64,000 nt of DNA from Verticillium longisporum (lineage: Eukaryota; Ascomycota; Sordariomycetes; Glomerellales; Plectosphaerellaceae). Position numbers and translations under genes: made by a program. Positions 34,967-45,581 of the stretch are shown piece by piece. The DNA is taken from NCBI GenBank assembly GCA_019188255.1, contig JAETXT010000015.1, positions 1,178,001 to 1,242,000 of the forward strand, written 5' to 3'. The notes beneath the pieces are model-generated. The model saw nothing but the letters and a program-made list of their open reading frames with translations. It made no database searches and was not told where the DNA came from. Position 1 is the first letter of the stretch. Each line of letters opens with the position of its first letter.

Positions 34967-37249
34967 TCAGCCTTGGGTGGCGAACCTGCTCGTACCCCGT
35001 ATCCTCTTGCCGTAACGGAAGAAAATGTATGGGAACGGCAGCATGGCCACTGTCAGGAAAGCGAGGAGCGAAGATGCCCAGGAATATCCAAGAGCCTCGT
35101 ACATCTGGTTTCCAAACAACGGAAAGGCAGCTACCGCACCACACAAAAATTAGCCTCTCCTGCACGTGCGACCTGGAGAATAAGAGGGTACCAGCTGGAC
35201 GGACGCGGGCACCGGTACCACCAGATGCACTTACCAGCGAACATGCAGCGCACAAAGGCATTGGCCGCCAGGACGCTCGCGGCGTAGAGCGGATAGGCGT
35301 CAACCTATGAGTCTCAGCGTCTGAGGCTTTCACGATGCTACAGTGCGTCCTCGCCCTCCAAATCGAGAGGGGGTTTTCCCCCTTCCTGCCACGCAGGGTA
35401 CCGGACGGGGCTTTTGGGGGTGGAGGGGTGAAGGTAGGACAACATACGAGGAAAGTGAAGATGCCGGTGAAGACGAGCAGGGTTCTGCAAGCCCAGACGG
35501 TTAGCCGCATCGCTCCTTTTTAAACATTTCATGCAAGATGACTCGGACGAGCCTTGCGCAACCGCCTGACCAAGCTTTTACTAAGAATGACTGAAGCACG
35601 GTGCGGGTGGTGCCAGCGCCATGCAGTTCCCGTCTCTATTTTCAAGCCGACAAGTGTCATGAGCGGGACGATGCATCGTGCGCGGTCGAGCAGAGGCCAC
35701 AGCCGCCGGACCTCTGACCAACTCTGGGCAGGGTCGCGAGCTGCCGTGCGACGAGGACTCGTAAAGGGAGGCACAGATGAAGCGGAACAGGACGGGGAAA
35801 GAAGACATACCCAGCACCAAAAATACCAGAGCCAATGATGGGTGCGATCCAGTGGATATTGGCATTGGTAGTCCAGCCGAAGACGAAGAGGCCAACAGTC
35901 ACGAGGAAGGCGCCGAGGATGGCCGACGGGAGGCGGTACTCGGGCTCGCTGGCAAAGGCCACGCCGGTGCGGCGCTCGTTGTCACGGATGAGACGATCGC
36001 GAATGGCATGCCACAGGGGATCGGTCGCGGCGGCGCAGAGCATGCCGACGAGGATGCCATTGAAGGCTAGGCCGACCTGCCACAGGTTGAAGCCGTGGGT
36101 GTTGCCGAAGACGAGAGAGAAGGCGCCGAAGAAGAGGTAGAGGACACCGAGGAGGATGGCGGAGAAGATGCAGAGCAGGAGGACCATGGGCTCGTAGGCG
36201 AGCAGCTGGAAGGGCCGGCGCAGCGACAAGGCGACGGTGCGGAGGATGGACTTGTCCGACTTGTCCATGGGGGCGCGCCAGCGGTCGTCGCCCGTGTCGG
36301 CGCGTACGGCGCGTGCCTTGAGGCGCAGGACGACGGGGTGATAGGTCTCGGGGACGAAGAACAGGATGAGCAGGCCCATGGCGACGGCCCACATGAGGAG
36401 GACGTAGTAGGTCCAGCGCCAATCGACGTTGTAGTTGATGAAGCCGCCGACGGTGGGGCCGATGGCGGGGCCGACAAAGGGCGCCATGGAGTACAGCAGC
36501 ATCGGGGCCTGGAGGTGCTGGCGGTCGAAGAGGTCGCTGACGGTGCCGCCCGAGACGGCGAGGAAGGCGCTGCCGGAGAGGCCGTCGAAGAAGCGGGCGA
36601 CGATCATGGTCTGAATGTTGGTGGCGACGGCCGAGGGGATGATCCAGATGATGTACATGGACCAGGCGACGAGGTAGATGGGGCGGCGGCCGTAGAACTC
36701 GGACAGCGGGCTCAGGAACATGGGGCCCAGGCTGATGCCCAGCACAAAGGTCGACAAGCCGAGGGTCGAGACGATGCGTGACGAGCCGAACTCGGCGTCC
36801 ATCTTGATGTAGGTGGACGTGTAGATGGAGCTCGCGGCCGTGACGCAGAGGCTGGCGGCCGAGACGAGGGCGACGATGAGCCACTTGCGCGGCGTCGGCA
36901 GGGAGCGCGGGCACCAGGGGTCGCGGTCACCATTTTCAAATGAAACCTCGAAGGGGTCCTCCTTGGATCGTGCCCTGGCGGCACCGGCGGCGGCAGCATC
37001 CGTTGATGACGCCGACGGCTCATTGTCGTCCGAGGAGGGCTGGTAGTCGTCACAGGAGTAGCCGTTATGCGACCGGGCACGAGAGATGGTGCGGGCTACG
37101 GAGCGGGCGGAGGCCGTCGACAGTCGACGTGGTTGTGCATCTGGCGTTGCACGTGGATCGGTCCGGATGGGCGCGAACGTTGTGTCGGCGTCGGCCTCGG
37201 CGTCGGCCTCGGCGTCGGCCTTTTCGAGATCGCGGTCTGCATCGGCCAT
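34967..37249 (-). CDS. MFS transporter, DHA1 drug/polyamine family
   Basis: Plasma-membrane proton antiporter of the DHA1 (12-helix) group, close to fungal polyamine/multidrug exporters such as Tpo1; the substrate cannot be read from sequence. Exons are 35811-37249, 35448-35484, 35235-35304 and 34967-35130, with introns of 326, 143 and 104 bp; the product is 569 aa. A hydrophilic N-terminus with an Asp/Ala/Glu repeat (DAEADAEADAD) precedes helix 1 (WLIVALVSAASLCVTAASSI). Motif A-like GPMFLSPLSEFYGRRPIY lies between helices 2 and 3, and the antiporter motif C region reads APFVGPAIGPTVGGFI. The short exons 2 and 3 encode TLLVFTGIFTFL and VDAYPLYAASVLAANAFVRC, typical of helices 10-11. The end, FRYGKRIRGTSRFA, is characteristic of this subfamily. 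The first intron is unusually long for this window. Confidence 0.92.
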
Positions 37250-38811
37250 GGTGTTTGAGTGTCAAGAGCTTGTGACCACGTGCGTCAGTTCCGAGTCTGC
37301 CCTCCTTGACGTGTGAGGCGATGTGAGAGAGACGAAGGGATCTAAAGATGAAGAGGCGTTTCGGGAGCTTCAAAGGTCAAGGCAATGACATCAGCACCCT
37401 GAATAGATTTCTAGGGTCGGCAGTCGATCCTTTTAGGGGGCGACATGGGCTCCACGATCCATTTATTTATTCCCGGGCCTTCATCTGACAACTGATGATG
37501 AATCGGTCGGCGTTTACGGGCTTGTTGCCGAAACCGCATCTTGAATAAACAAACGAATGGGGGGAAAAGGCGGAAAGCGGCTTGGGCCAATTCCCATGTC
37601 ACCCGCACTGATGCTCCATTAGTCAACGGGAGGGGTTCGTTCTTTTGCTTGGCTCCCGCGTCTCTCTCCTTGTTGGTCACATCGTGGTCGAACCTAATGG
37701 GACAGGGAAATCGGATGCCGGGGCGGGGAGCTGATTCATAGTCTAGGTCGGGGTTCCGCGCGCCGTCTTTTTTTCTTTCTTATTTTTCCTTTATCTCTTA
37801 AGGCTCTGCGGAGGGGCCCTGGCAGCAGGCAGGACGGAACTGTGTCGGCGAGTGCAGGCTGACGCCGTTCTTGTTCGGATTTCGCCATGATTTGTGCCAC
37901 ATAGACGCGGCCGCTCACGGGTGCCAGGGGTCGGATTCTTCCTCGAAAAGGTCTCGAAAAGGGCTGCACAGGGACGAATCCCGGCCCATCGCATCGATTG
38001 TCGTCATCGTCATGCTCGCGAGTGAGACGTCGCATGGGCTTCTGGGCGCTCTTGTCACGAGGGTCCAAGACAAGGGCGAGGCTCCACCACGGGGATTCGC
38101 AAGACGCGAGACGCGAGACGATGTCATTTGATAAGCCGCCCTCTTTTTCAACTCTATTTCGAATCCTCCGTTGACTCTAACTCGAATCCTCCGCTGACTG
38201 TATTTCGAATCCTCCGTTGACTGTTTTTCGAATCCCCCCACCGGTCAGCTGGTCTTCGTCATCGCCCGTAGCCCGCGTGGCGGGAATGGCGGCAGGCGGA
38301 GGCACGGTGGTTTTCCCACGTGTGAACCCAGAGTTTACCATAGCAGTGGCTTGATTCAATGCTTGTCCCTGGCGCCGTATGGTCTGGACATGAGCTTGTT
38401 GGCAGCCGTGCCCAGTAGTGGGAGGCGCAAGAGAAAGGCTGTTTGCACATGCTTATACCGGTATCTAGAACTGCCCATGGCCTGTCAGACTACCTACCAT
38501 GCAAGACAGCACAAGGCATCCTTGACGCCGAAAGAAACCTCAATACTTTGTATGATCGACGGCTAGGTGGCAGAAAATAATGTCGCCAACTGAATGAAGG
38601 ATGCAACGAACAGGACATTGACATGCTTGAACGTTGCTCGTTCTAAATAAATTTGGTAAAACAGTGCTTGCCAAGATCACATCACAGCTATTCAGGCAGG
38701 TGATCATCCGTCTATGTACAGAGGTTTCAAAGGGATAAACCAGCTTCATCACAACCACATCATTTGTCATCTCAGGCCACCCAAAGGCAAGACATCATGA
38801 CAAGCCGCCGC
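37250..38811. other. Intergenic region with 23-bp tandem repeat
   Basis: About 1.6 kb upstream of the MFS gene and downstream of the glucanase gene. It carries the 23-bp repeat described separately. A Lys/Arg-rich ORF near 37736-38068 has no family character. No gene is supported. Confidence 0.5.
38152..38237. repeat. 23-bp tandem repeat, nearly four copies
   Basis: Units begin at 38152, 38175, 38198 and 38221, with the consensus CTSTATTTCGAATCCTCCGTTGA trimmed at the last copy. Each full unit contains TCGAATCCTCCG and one palindromic TTCGAA or a near match. The copies differ at 1-4 positions, which indicates an old local duplication. Confidence 0.9.
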
Positions 38812-41231
38812 TCACCGGTAGAACTCGGGCAGGTCAAAGGCCGGCACGTCGGCGTCGCAGTCAAAGGCCCTGTCCCACGGCTTGGCCGGCATGAGGCCGC
38901 CGGCGAGGGCCTTTTTGTAGCTCCACAGCGGCGCGTCCTCCGTGTCCCAGGTCCAGTACCACCAGCCCCAGCCCTTCTCGAACGAGTGCATCTGGGCCTC
39001 GGCGAACATTTTGAGAAACTGCTTGTAGCCGTCGCTCATGTCGTCGACCTTGGCGTTGGCCGGCCCGCAGTCACACCGTCTGTCCTTGGTCGGGCACCCG
39101 GGCGCCAGCACGGCGACGGCCGTGGCGTCGTCGCCGGGGTCGTACGTGCCCGTCCAGCGGTTGCCCTGGCCGACGTTGGTGAGGTGCGTCGCGCAGTCCG
39201 TGTCGGCCTGCGACCACTCGGCGAAGAGCGTCGGCCCGTAGCCCGTGGCGCGGTCCATGCTCTGCTGCGCCTGCTCCGTCCAGCCCTGGCACGCGTACTC
39301 GACCTTTTCCTGGTGCGTGTAGGCGATCTGGTCCTTGTTGAAGATGACGTACTGGTGCACGTCGAGCGCCATGTCGTCGTAGCCCGTCATGCGTCCCTGC
39401 CAGTTGTGCAGGCCCATGAAGCCGTCGCCGAAGACGACGACGGCGTCGACGCCGTTCTTGCGCACGAGCGCGTAGCACTCCTCCGTCCACGCAATGACGT
39501 CCGCCGTCGACAGCTCCGTCATCTTGGGCTCGTTGGCGAGGCCGTAAAAGGTGATGATGTTCTTGTACCGCGGCTGCGCGAAGAACTTGGACAGCCGGTC
39601 GTGCATCTCGACCGAGCGCCTGCGGTTCTCGGCCCCCGCCGTGCCGTTGAGCCAGCCGATGGCGCCCCAGCGGCCCGAGTGGTTCCATCCGTTCTGCGAC
39701 CCCGGCAGCGCGTGCGGGTCGAGCTTGACGCGGAGGCCGTACTTGCGCGCCCACTCGATGCCGCGCAGCAGATAGCGCCACGACGTCCGCGCGAGGTACG
39801 GGTCGCTGTCGTCCCACACCTCGACGGCCCAGTAGCCGAACGGGATGCGCACGTGGTCGAGCCCGGCGTCGCGGATCTCCTTGAACGTCGACTCGGTGAC
39901 AAAGCTCGCGTAGTGCGCCTCGAGCACCTCGGCCGTCTGGCGCTTGCCGAGGTGCGTGCTCAGCGTCCACTCGTCAATGATGCCGAGGCGCTTGTCGTAG
40001 GCAAAGACCGACGGCGTGATGAAGGGTACGAGCACGAGCCACCCGCCCACATTGACACCCCGCGCCGGCGGCTTGTCGTACGAGCCCCAAGCCTTGTCGA
40101 GCGCCGGCACCTGGTCGTTGCAGCGCGTCGAGTCGTCCCAGTCGTCAAAGAGGCCCATGATGGGCAGGTCGCCCACCGTCTCGTCGGTGAAGGTGACGTT
40201 GAAATCGTCCGTGTTGTCCCAGCTGAAGGGGTCGAGGTACGTGCCGCGCCACTGCATCGGGATGCTGTCCTTGTCCTTGTCTTTGAGGTCGGCACCTGCG
40301 CTCGCGCTGCTGTCTGACGAGTTCTTCTTCGAGACGACGACAGCCACGACAACGATGATGATGATGAGAACGACCGAAATGCCCATGCAGATCCCTGTTC
40401 TGTTAGCGCGTCGTTTGGTCCGTCTCGCGGCATGTTGTCACGTACAGAGCTTCCTCTTCTTGCGGACCGGCCTCACTGGCGGGTCGTAGTCCGAGTCGTC
40501 CAGGTCCTTCGTAGGCACAGCACTGCTGCCGCCGCCCCTGAGCCTGCCGAAGAAGCCACCAATCTTCCACCCTTGGCCCTCTTCCAGAGCAGCGCCGCTG
40601 ACGATCCGCTTGTCCTTGGCGCCTTTTTTCTGCTTTCGAGGCTTCTCATACTCAACGTCAGAGAAGTCGTCACGCCGCTCGCGCCGCACCGTCCTCTTTG
40701 TCCTCGGCACGTCCTCATACCTCGCCTGCCGTCGTTCGTCCTCAAGACGCCACCTCTCCTCGACCAAGGCCCGTCTCCGCTCGTCCTCGAGGCGGCTGCG
40801 CCTCTGCCTCGCTCGTCGTCATCGTGTCGGCTGCGCGTCCGCTCGCCCGGCGGCTGGCGACTCGACCTCCGCCTCTCGTCGTCGGGCCTGCTCTTGCGCC
40901 TCTCGCCAGCCTCCTCGCGCTCTCGCCGCCGGCGTCGCCGTTCCCTGCGCTCCCGCTGCCGTTCCTCCCTCTCGCGGTCGGGGCTGTCGTCGCGAACAGG
41001 GCCGCCGCCGCTGTTGAGCTGCGCCAGGGCATCGGCCGAGAGGCCGTGGGAGCGCGAGCTGCGTTCGGCGCGGCTCTGTTCCGAGTCTGTCGTGGTCGTC
41101 GTCGGTGGTCTCTTGGCGCGGCGACGTCTGTCTTGGTCCTGCTGGGCTCTTCTATTCCTGCGTCGTTGGTCGCGCTCCTCGGTCGACTCGTGCCGGCGGT
41201 GTGACGGCCGGGTCGAGGAATCTCGAGGCAT
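38812..41231 (-). CDS. exgD: Membrane-anchored exo-beta-1,3-glucanase, GH5 (ExgD type)
   Basis: Type II membrane glycoside hydrolase family 5 enzyme, similar to fungal glucan 1,3-beta-glucosidase D, which trims cell-wall beta-1,3-glucan. The last exon is 38812-40394. The joint over intron 40395-40445 reads KRKLWICMGISVVLIIIIVV and creates the single transmembrane anchor. The catalytic domain shows ARGVNVGGWLVLVPF, HVRIPFGYWAVE, LDPHALPGSQNGWNHSG, the acid/base motif YGLANEPKM (near 39530) and the nucleophile in LFAEWS (near 39220). Upstream lies an Arg/Glu/Asp-rich cytoplasmic domain (ATG at 41231). That part changes frame around 40808-40866: either a 59-bp intron with weak sites (GTCGAG..GCGAG) is removed, giving 769 aa, or one base is missing. 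The catalytic part is certain; the N-terminus is not. Confidence 0.9.
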
Positions 41232-42944
41232 GGCGGGGTAAATGGAGGAAAGGCGTGTCTCGGCTTCGATGTGTCGGCAAGATGGTATGCGGGGAGGTTG
41301 AACAGCGGGGAAAGCAGAGATGAGAGGAATGTTCTGCTGTCATGTTGAATGCATTGTTCGTATCTATCCAGCCGCCGAGCAAATACCAAGCCACACTCGT
41401 TCGTCGTGGCCCGAGGCGAGGCAGTGACTTCCCTGCTTGATGGCCGTATTGGTCTGTGCAGGGTTGGCACGGCAACCCCATCGTGCCTTCTCATCAGTGA
41501 CGATGCTTGTGAAGGACGGGACTACTCTGCTTCAGTTAGTCAGCAGGTTAGTCAGCAGGAACCATATAATGTAGTCCTGGGGGCGCGTTGGTCCACAACC
41601 TAAGCCAGATACAATAACACTTATCCACCTAATACCAACTGCTTTTTGCCTGGGCACCACCAGAAATGGGAATCAATAGAATAGTGGTTATTTGATGGGA
41701 ATTCAAGTGTGGATGTGTTGGTAAAGAATGGTACATGGTTGAATTGACCAAGTCCTGGATCCTCACATCTGTGAGTCCCCAGCAAATGCATACCTCCTAT
41801 AGGTGCATTTTCCTCCAGCCCAATCCCCCAAGTGACCATCTATCAACACGGCCGTCCACAGCCTCGATACTCACCTCCGCCTATGCAACAGTCTGCTTAG
41901 GTACGTCCATTCATTCACCCTGAGTGAACGCTTCGGTTCTTCAGAGATGCGCTCTTCCAGTTGGTCCCTTGCAAAGACTAAAAGAAGGTGTCATTATCCA
42001 CCATCAAGTGAGGAAGCCCCATCGGCAGAGTGTTGATGACGTTGCAGCACCAGCAGCAGTTGTGGCATGAATGCCAACCCAGAAAAGAAAGACACGACAA
42101 CAGCAGCAGCATTGCAGACATGTTTCTGTCGCAGAATCAGTTGCATGGAAGATCAGTCGTGATGAACAACCGCCACCATGCGTCCCAACAGGCACCACCA
42201 TGGCGTCGCTGGATGTGACAAAATCCATCTATACTGCTCCAATTGATGTATTCTTTCAGAATGAATCTGCATGGTAGCACGCGTCTGATCTGCATTACGA
42301 TGCTGTTGTTGTAAGTGACAATCTGCGCTACCACGACACGTGCATCACCATTCAGCCCAGCCTTGAGTGCCTCGAGCACCTGGTAAGCTATCATGCCTGC
42401 AATGGGCAATATGGGCAAGGCGCTTGATCATGGAGACGTGCAACTCACGTAGAACAAGCATTCGGTCCTCATCTGCCTGCACCAAAAACCCATGAAGCTC
42501 GATGAAGCGTGACACACGTTCCGAGGACTCCACCTCCAAAGACCCAACCTGCCGCGAGCATGACGATCCTCGGGACGCGGTTCGCAATGTGAACCTCAAA
42601 CGCCAAACCAAACACAAATCCTATTCTCCTGCATCAAATCCGCATATAATGGCATTGCTGGTCGTCTCTCCGACTCCTCGCACCATCTCCGCACCTCCGC
42701 ATCTCCGCATCTCCGCACCAGCTCGTCATGCCTCAGCAAAGATACAGTCAACGACTCGTGGGAACACGTCTGTCGAAGATCCGAGGACAGTCGCGTATAA
42801 GACACAATCCACCGTCTCGCTCATAGACACCTTTCCAAGATCGCCATCTCTCGCAAGTAGCTTCTACAATCTAAACCTCCAGTGGGTCGTGCTCAGTTCT
42901 TGTCGTCCCCCAGTCACTCTAGTATAGCGTCCTAGCCGCGCCCA
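41232..42944. other. Divergent intergenic region with possible gene fragment
   Basis: About 1.7 kb between the glucanase and the SnoaL-like gene. The minus strand at 42137-42617 has two open stretches (RFIELHGFLVQADEDRMLVL and MIAYQVLEALKAGLNG) joined by a good 52-bp intron-like GTGAGT..TGCAG segment, but no ATG precedes them in frame. I see nothing else supportable. Confidence 0.4.
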
Positions 42945-43410
42945 ATGTCGACCGAATCGCAAACACTCGGCCAGTGGGTCACAGAGCTCAACACCACTCT
43001 GTTCTTCCAGCCGGACGACGAGCTGGCGCGGAGGGCTGTCGAGGAACATATTGATACCAGCTTGGTCGTCAAGTACGTCCGTCCTCACGAGACTGTCTTA
43101 AGCGAGCAGCCGTCCCTAACCTGCGTGGCATCCCAGAATCAACCACAATGTCTACACGTATGACCAGTTCAAGCCGGGCATCCAGCACGCCCGTAGTTCT
43201 CGCATCTCGGTCCTCGAGACTTTCTCTGTCCTGCTCGAGTGGGAGGACCCGGTGAAGAAGGACGGCGTCGTCGCCGTGCTCAGCACGTGGTCGACGGTGG
43301 ACAAGGCCTCGGGGGAGGAGAAGAAGCACACCACCGTCATCATCTGGGAGATCAAGTTGATCGATGGGAAGAGGAAGGTCACGGCTCAAACTGAGGCCGA
43401 GTCAAGCTGA
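42945..43410 (+). CDS. SnoaL/NTF2-like small protein
   Basis: A 133-aa protein with the size and pattern of a SnoaL/NTF2-like cone-fold domain; function unknown. Exons 42945-43072 and 43137-43410 are joined over a 64-bp intron (GTACGT..CCCAG), reading HIDTSLVV|KINHNVYTYDQF. The N-terminal helix (WVTELNTTLFFQPDDE) is followed by alternating strands: ISVLETFSVLLEWEDP, GVVAVLSTWSTVDK and HTTVIIWEIKLIDGKRKV, which fits the curved sheet of the fold. No catalytic residues can be assigned. Similar short proteins are common in filamentous ascomycetes. It lies 0.54 kb upstream of the Zn2Cys6 gene on the same strand, but nothing shows a functional link. Confidence 0.82.
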
Positions 43411-43947
43411 GCGGGACTGAGAAAGGCCCTGCATGTCGCTTCATCCATAGAAATCGACTCTCAGATTTGCATTTCCATGATTAGGTTTCGTCGTCATGTG
43501 CTTGCGGCGCTGCTTTTATTGTCGTACTTGTCGGTCGCATCAAGCCGCTGGCGTTCATGTATGCCATACATAGTCTGGGCCGGTGTTGTCAAGACAGAAG
43601 CAGTCTGCCCACACAGAATCTCGTAGGGATTGGCTGCGTTTCCGACCTCAAGCTCCCTCGTCGAGATCTCATCAGAGGCTTGGCTGCATACACCGGAACA
43701 GTTGTCCTGGCTCCCTCGCTCCAGTCGCCAAGTGTTCCGATTCGCGAGCCAGACGCCGTGATCGCCGGGTCCACCTCGCGCCATCTGCCAGAGCAATGCC
43801 GGGAGACCCACACCGAACCAAGTCCGCACCATCTCCGCACCATCTCCGCTAGCAACGGAGCGACCCCCGACTTCTCTCCCATTTCACAGACTATTCCTTC
43901 AACGTCCGGCACACCTCACGTCCGCATCTGCTCCCCCCCCCCCCAAG
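43411..43947. other. Intergenic region ending in a C12 run
   Basis: 537 bp upstream of the Zn2Cys6 gene. A run of twelve C residues at 43933-43944 lies three bases before the ATG. The rest looks like promoter and leader, with repeated CCGCACCATCTCCG elements near 43820-43850. Confidence 0.5.
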
Positions 43948-45314
43948 ATGGACCGTCGAACGAAGCAAAAGTCCTGCTACCCCTGTGTCGACAGCAAGCG
44001 GCGCTGCGACCGGACGCTGCCGTCCTGCACGAGATGCATCGACAGAGGCGTGCAATGCGCCTGGCCGGGAGCACAACAACGGAGATTGGACAAGCCTGCT
44101 CCAGAACAGTCCGAGTCTACCAACCCCGCATTCACCAGTGTTCACGGGGATGACAATCAAGGCACCGTGGCGGGCCAAGAGCCGCCTTCCATAAGCCATC
44201 ACACGGCCATGCATGAGACCATGTTCATGATATCGCCCCCGCATGGCATCTCGCCCATGCCCGACGCTGATCATGACGCACCGCACAATTCCGGCCTTGC
44301 TAGTAGTACCATTTCGTTCGGGTCTTCGACTTCACCAGCCTCTGTCGCACCCGGCGCGGGAACCAGCTCTGTCGGCACAAACGTGTCGCCGTCGACGGGT
44401 CAGAACCTCAAATGGTTTACGCACCCTTCGACATGGACAATCGGGTACCACTACCAGCTGCACGAGGGCCTCCCCTCGCCGCAGGCCTTCTCCGACTTCA
44501 TCCGCGGCCTGCAGTGCTGGGTGCGGCGCTTTCAACGAGAAGGCCACTCACCGCTGATCCACCGCCAGCTGTACCCGGCCAGGGCCATCCCGGACTGCAT
44601 CCAGGACGCCTACGCCGCCATTGCTGTTGCGGAGGGCGTCTGTCCCGAGAATGAGAACCTGGTGGACAGCATCGCCAACTCCTTGGTCATGCGGCTGATA
44701 TCTTCCTATCCCCAGATGCCGGCCCACGGGCTCTCGATTGTCACCACCGCCGATCACCTCGCCCGCACCCAGGCTCTCCTTATCCACATCATTCTCGCCT
44801 TATTCTCCTCCTCCATATCGCGCCAGGCCAAGGCGGAGAGCCTCATCGAGACTCTCCACCGCTGGAAACTCGCCTTGTGGGAGTCCGCCAGCCAGGAAGC
44901 GAGCCTTGTGGACATGTTCCCCTCCGTGCAAGCCGATCCTCTGGGAAGCGGAGAACCAGCAGGCGAATCGGTCCCGGAGCTGCATCGTGCCTTCATCATG
45001 TGCGAGTCAATTCGACGCACCTGGCTCGTGTCTGCAATGACGATAGGGGTCTACCGCAGCCTCAGAGGAGACTGGAGCTCCGCATGCGCGGGGACGTTCT
45101 GTTCACGAGCCGCGCGGGGCTGTGGGACGCGTCCACGTCGGCACGCTGGGCAGCGATAGCCGAAGGAGAGGACCCCCTATTTGACTATAGTCTTGCGAGT
45201 CGTCAATTGGCGAAGCGCGATCTGTCGGTTGCGGAGGTCGACGAGTTCGCTCTCCATCTGTACTCGCTGATGTGGGGGGCTGACACGGTGGAATCTTGGT
45301 TTGTGCGGACTTGA
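43948..45314 (+). CDS. Zn2Cys6 transcription factor with apparent 1-bp frameshift
   Basis: Fungal binuclear-cluster regulator. The zinc cluster is at residues 10-37: CYPCVDSKRRCDRTLPSCTRCIDRGVQC in pattern C-X2-C-X6-C-X6-C-X2-C-X6-C (six cysteines present). The middle part, WFTHPSTWTIGYHY, DFIRGLQCWVRRFQREGHSP and LYPARAIPDCIQDAYA, is typical of fungal regulators beside metabolic genes. The frame as written ends at 45159 (403 aa). After RSLRGDWSSA, however, the family-like sequence continues in another frame as GDVLFTSRAGLWDASTSARW and runs to the stop at 45314, ending VDEFALHLYSLMWG..VESWFVRT. One base seems to be lost in the G run at 45090-45093. No GT..AG intron explains the shift. It lies immediately upstream of a short-chain dehydrogenase on the same strand. 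Confidence 0.83.
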
Positions 45315-45581
45315 AGGTTAGACAAGGGAAGAGTCCGCATTCTGCGACAGATCCGCACAACTCCGAGTATTCGTCTTCATGTACAATGTAATCACCGCAA
45401 TGCGGTCCGAAGCGTTTGCACGAGCCCCAGAGATCCCGTTGATGGACAGTGACCCAGCTATATTTCCAAGATCAACTGCTTCACCTCTGCACGTCGCAGG
45501 CTTTGTTCATTTTGTACCTTCATCCATCTGTAGACTTCTTTCGCACTCGCGATTCAACTCAGTGTCTAAACACAGCAAGCA

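Noticed and set aside
38764..40317. 517-codon plus-strand ORF opposite the glucanase
   Set aside because: It is the antisense shadow of a GC-rich coding exon; its composition (Arg/Val/Leu/Ala) and lack of motifs fit an artefact of high GC at third positions.
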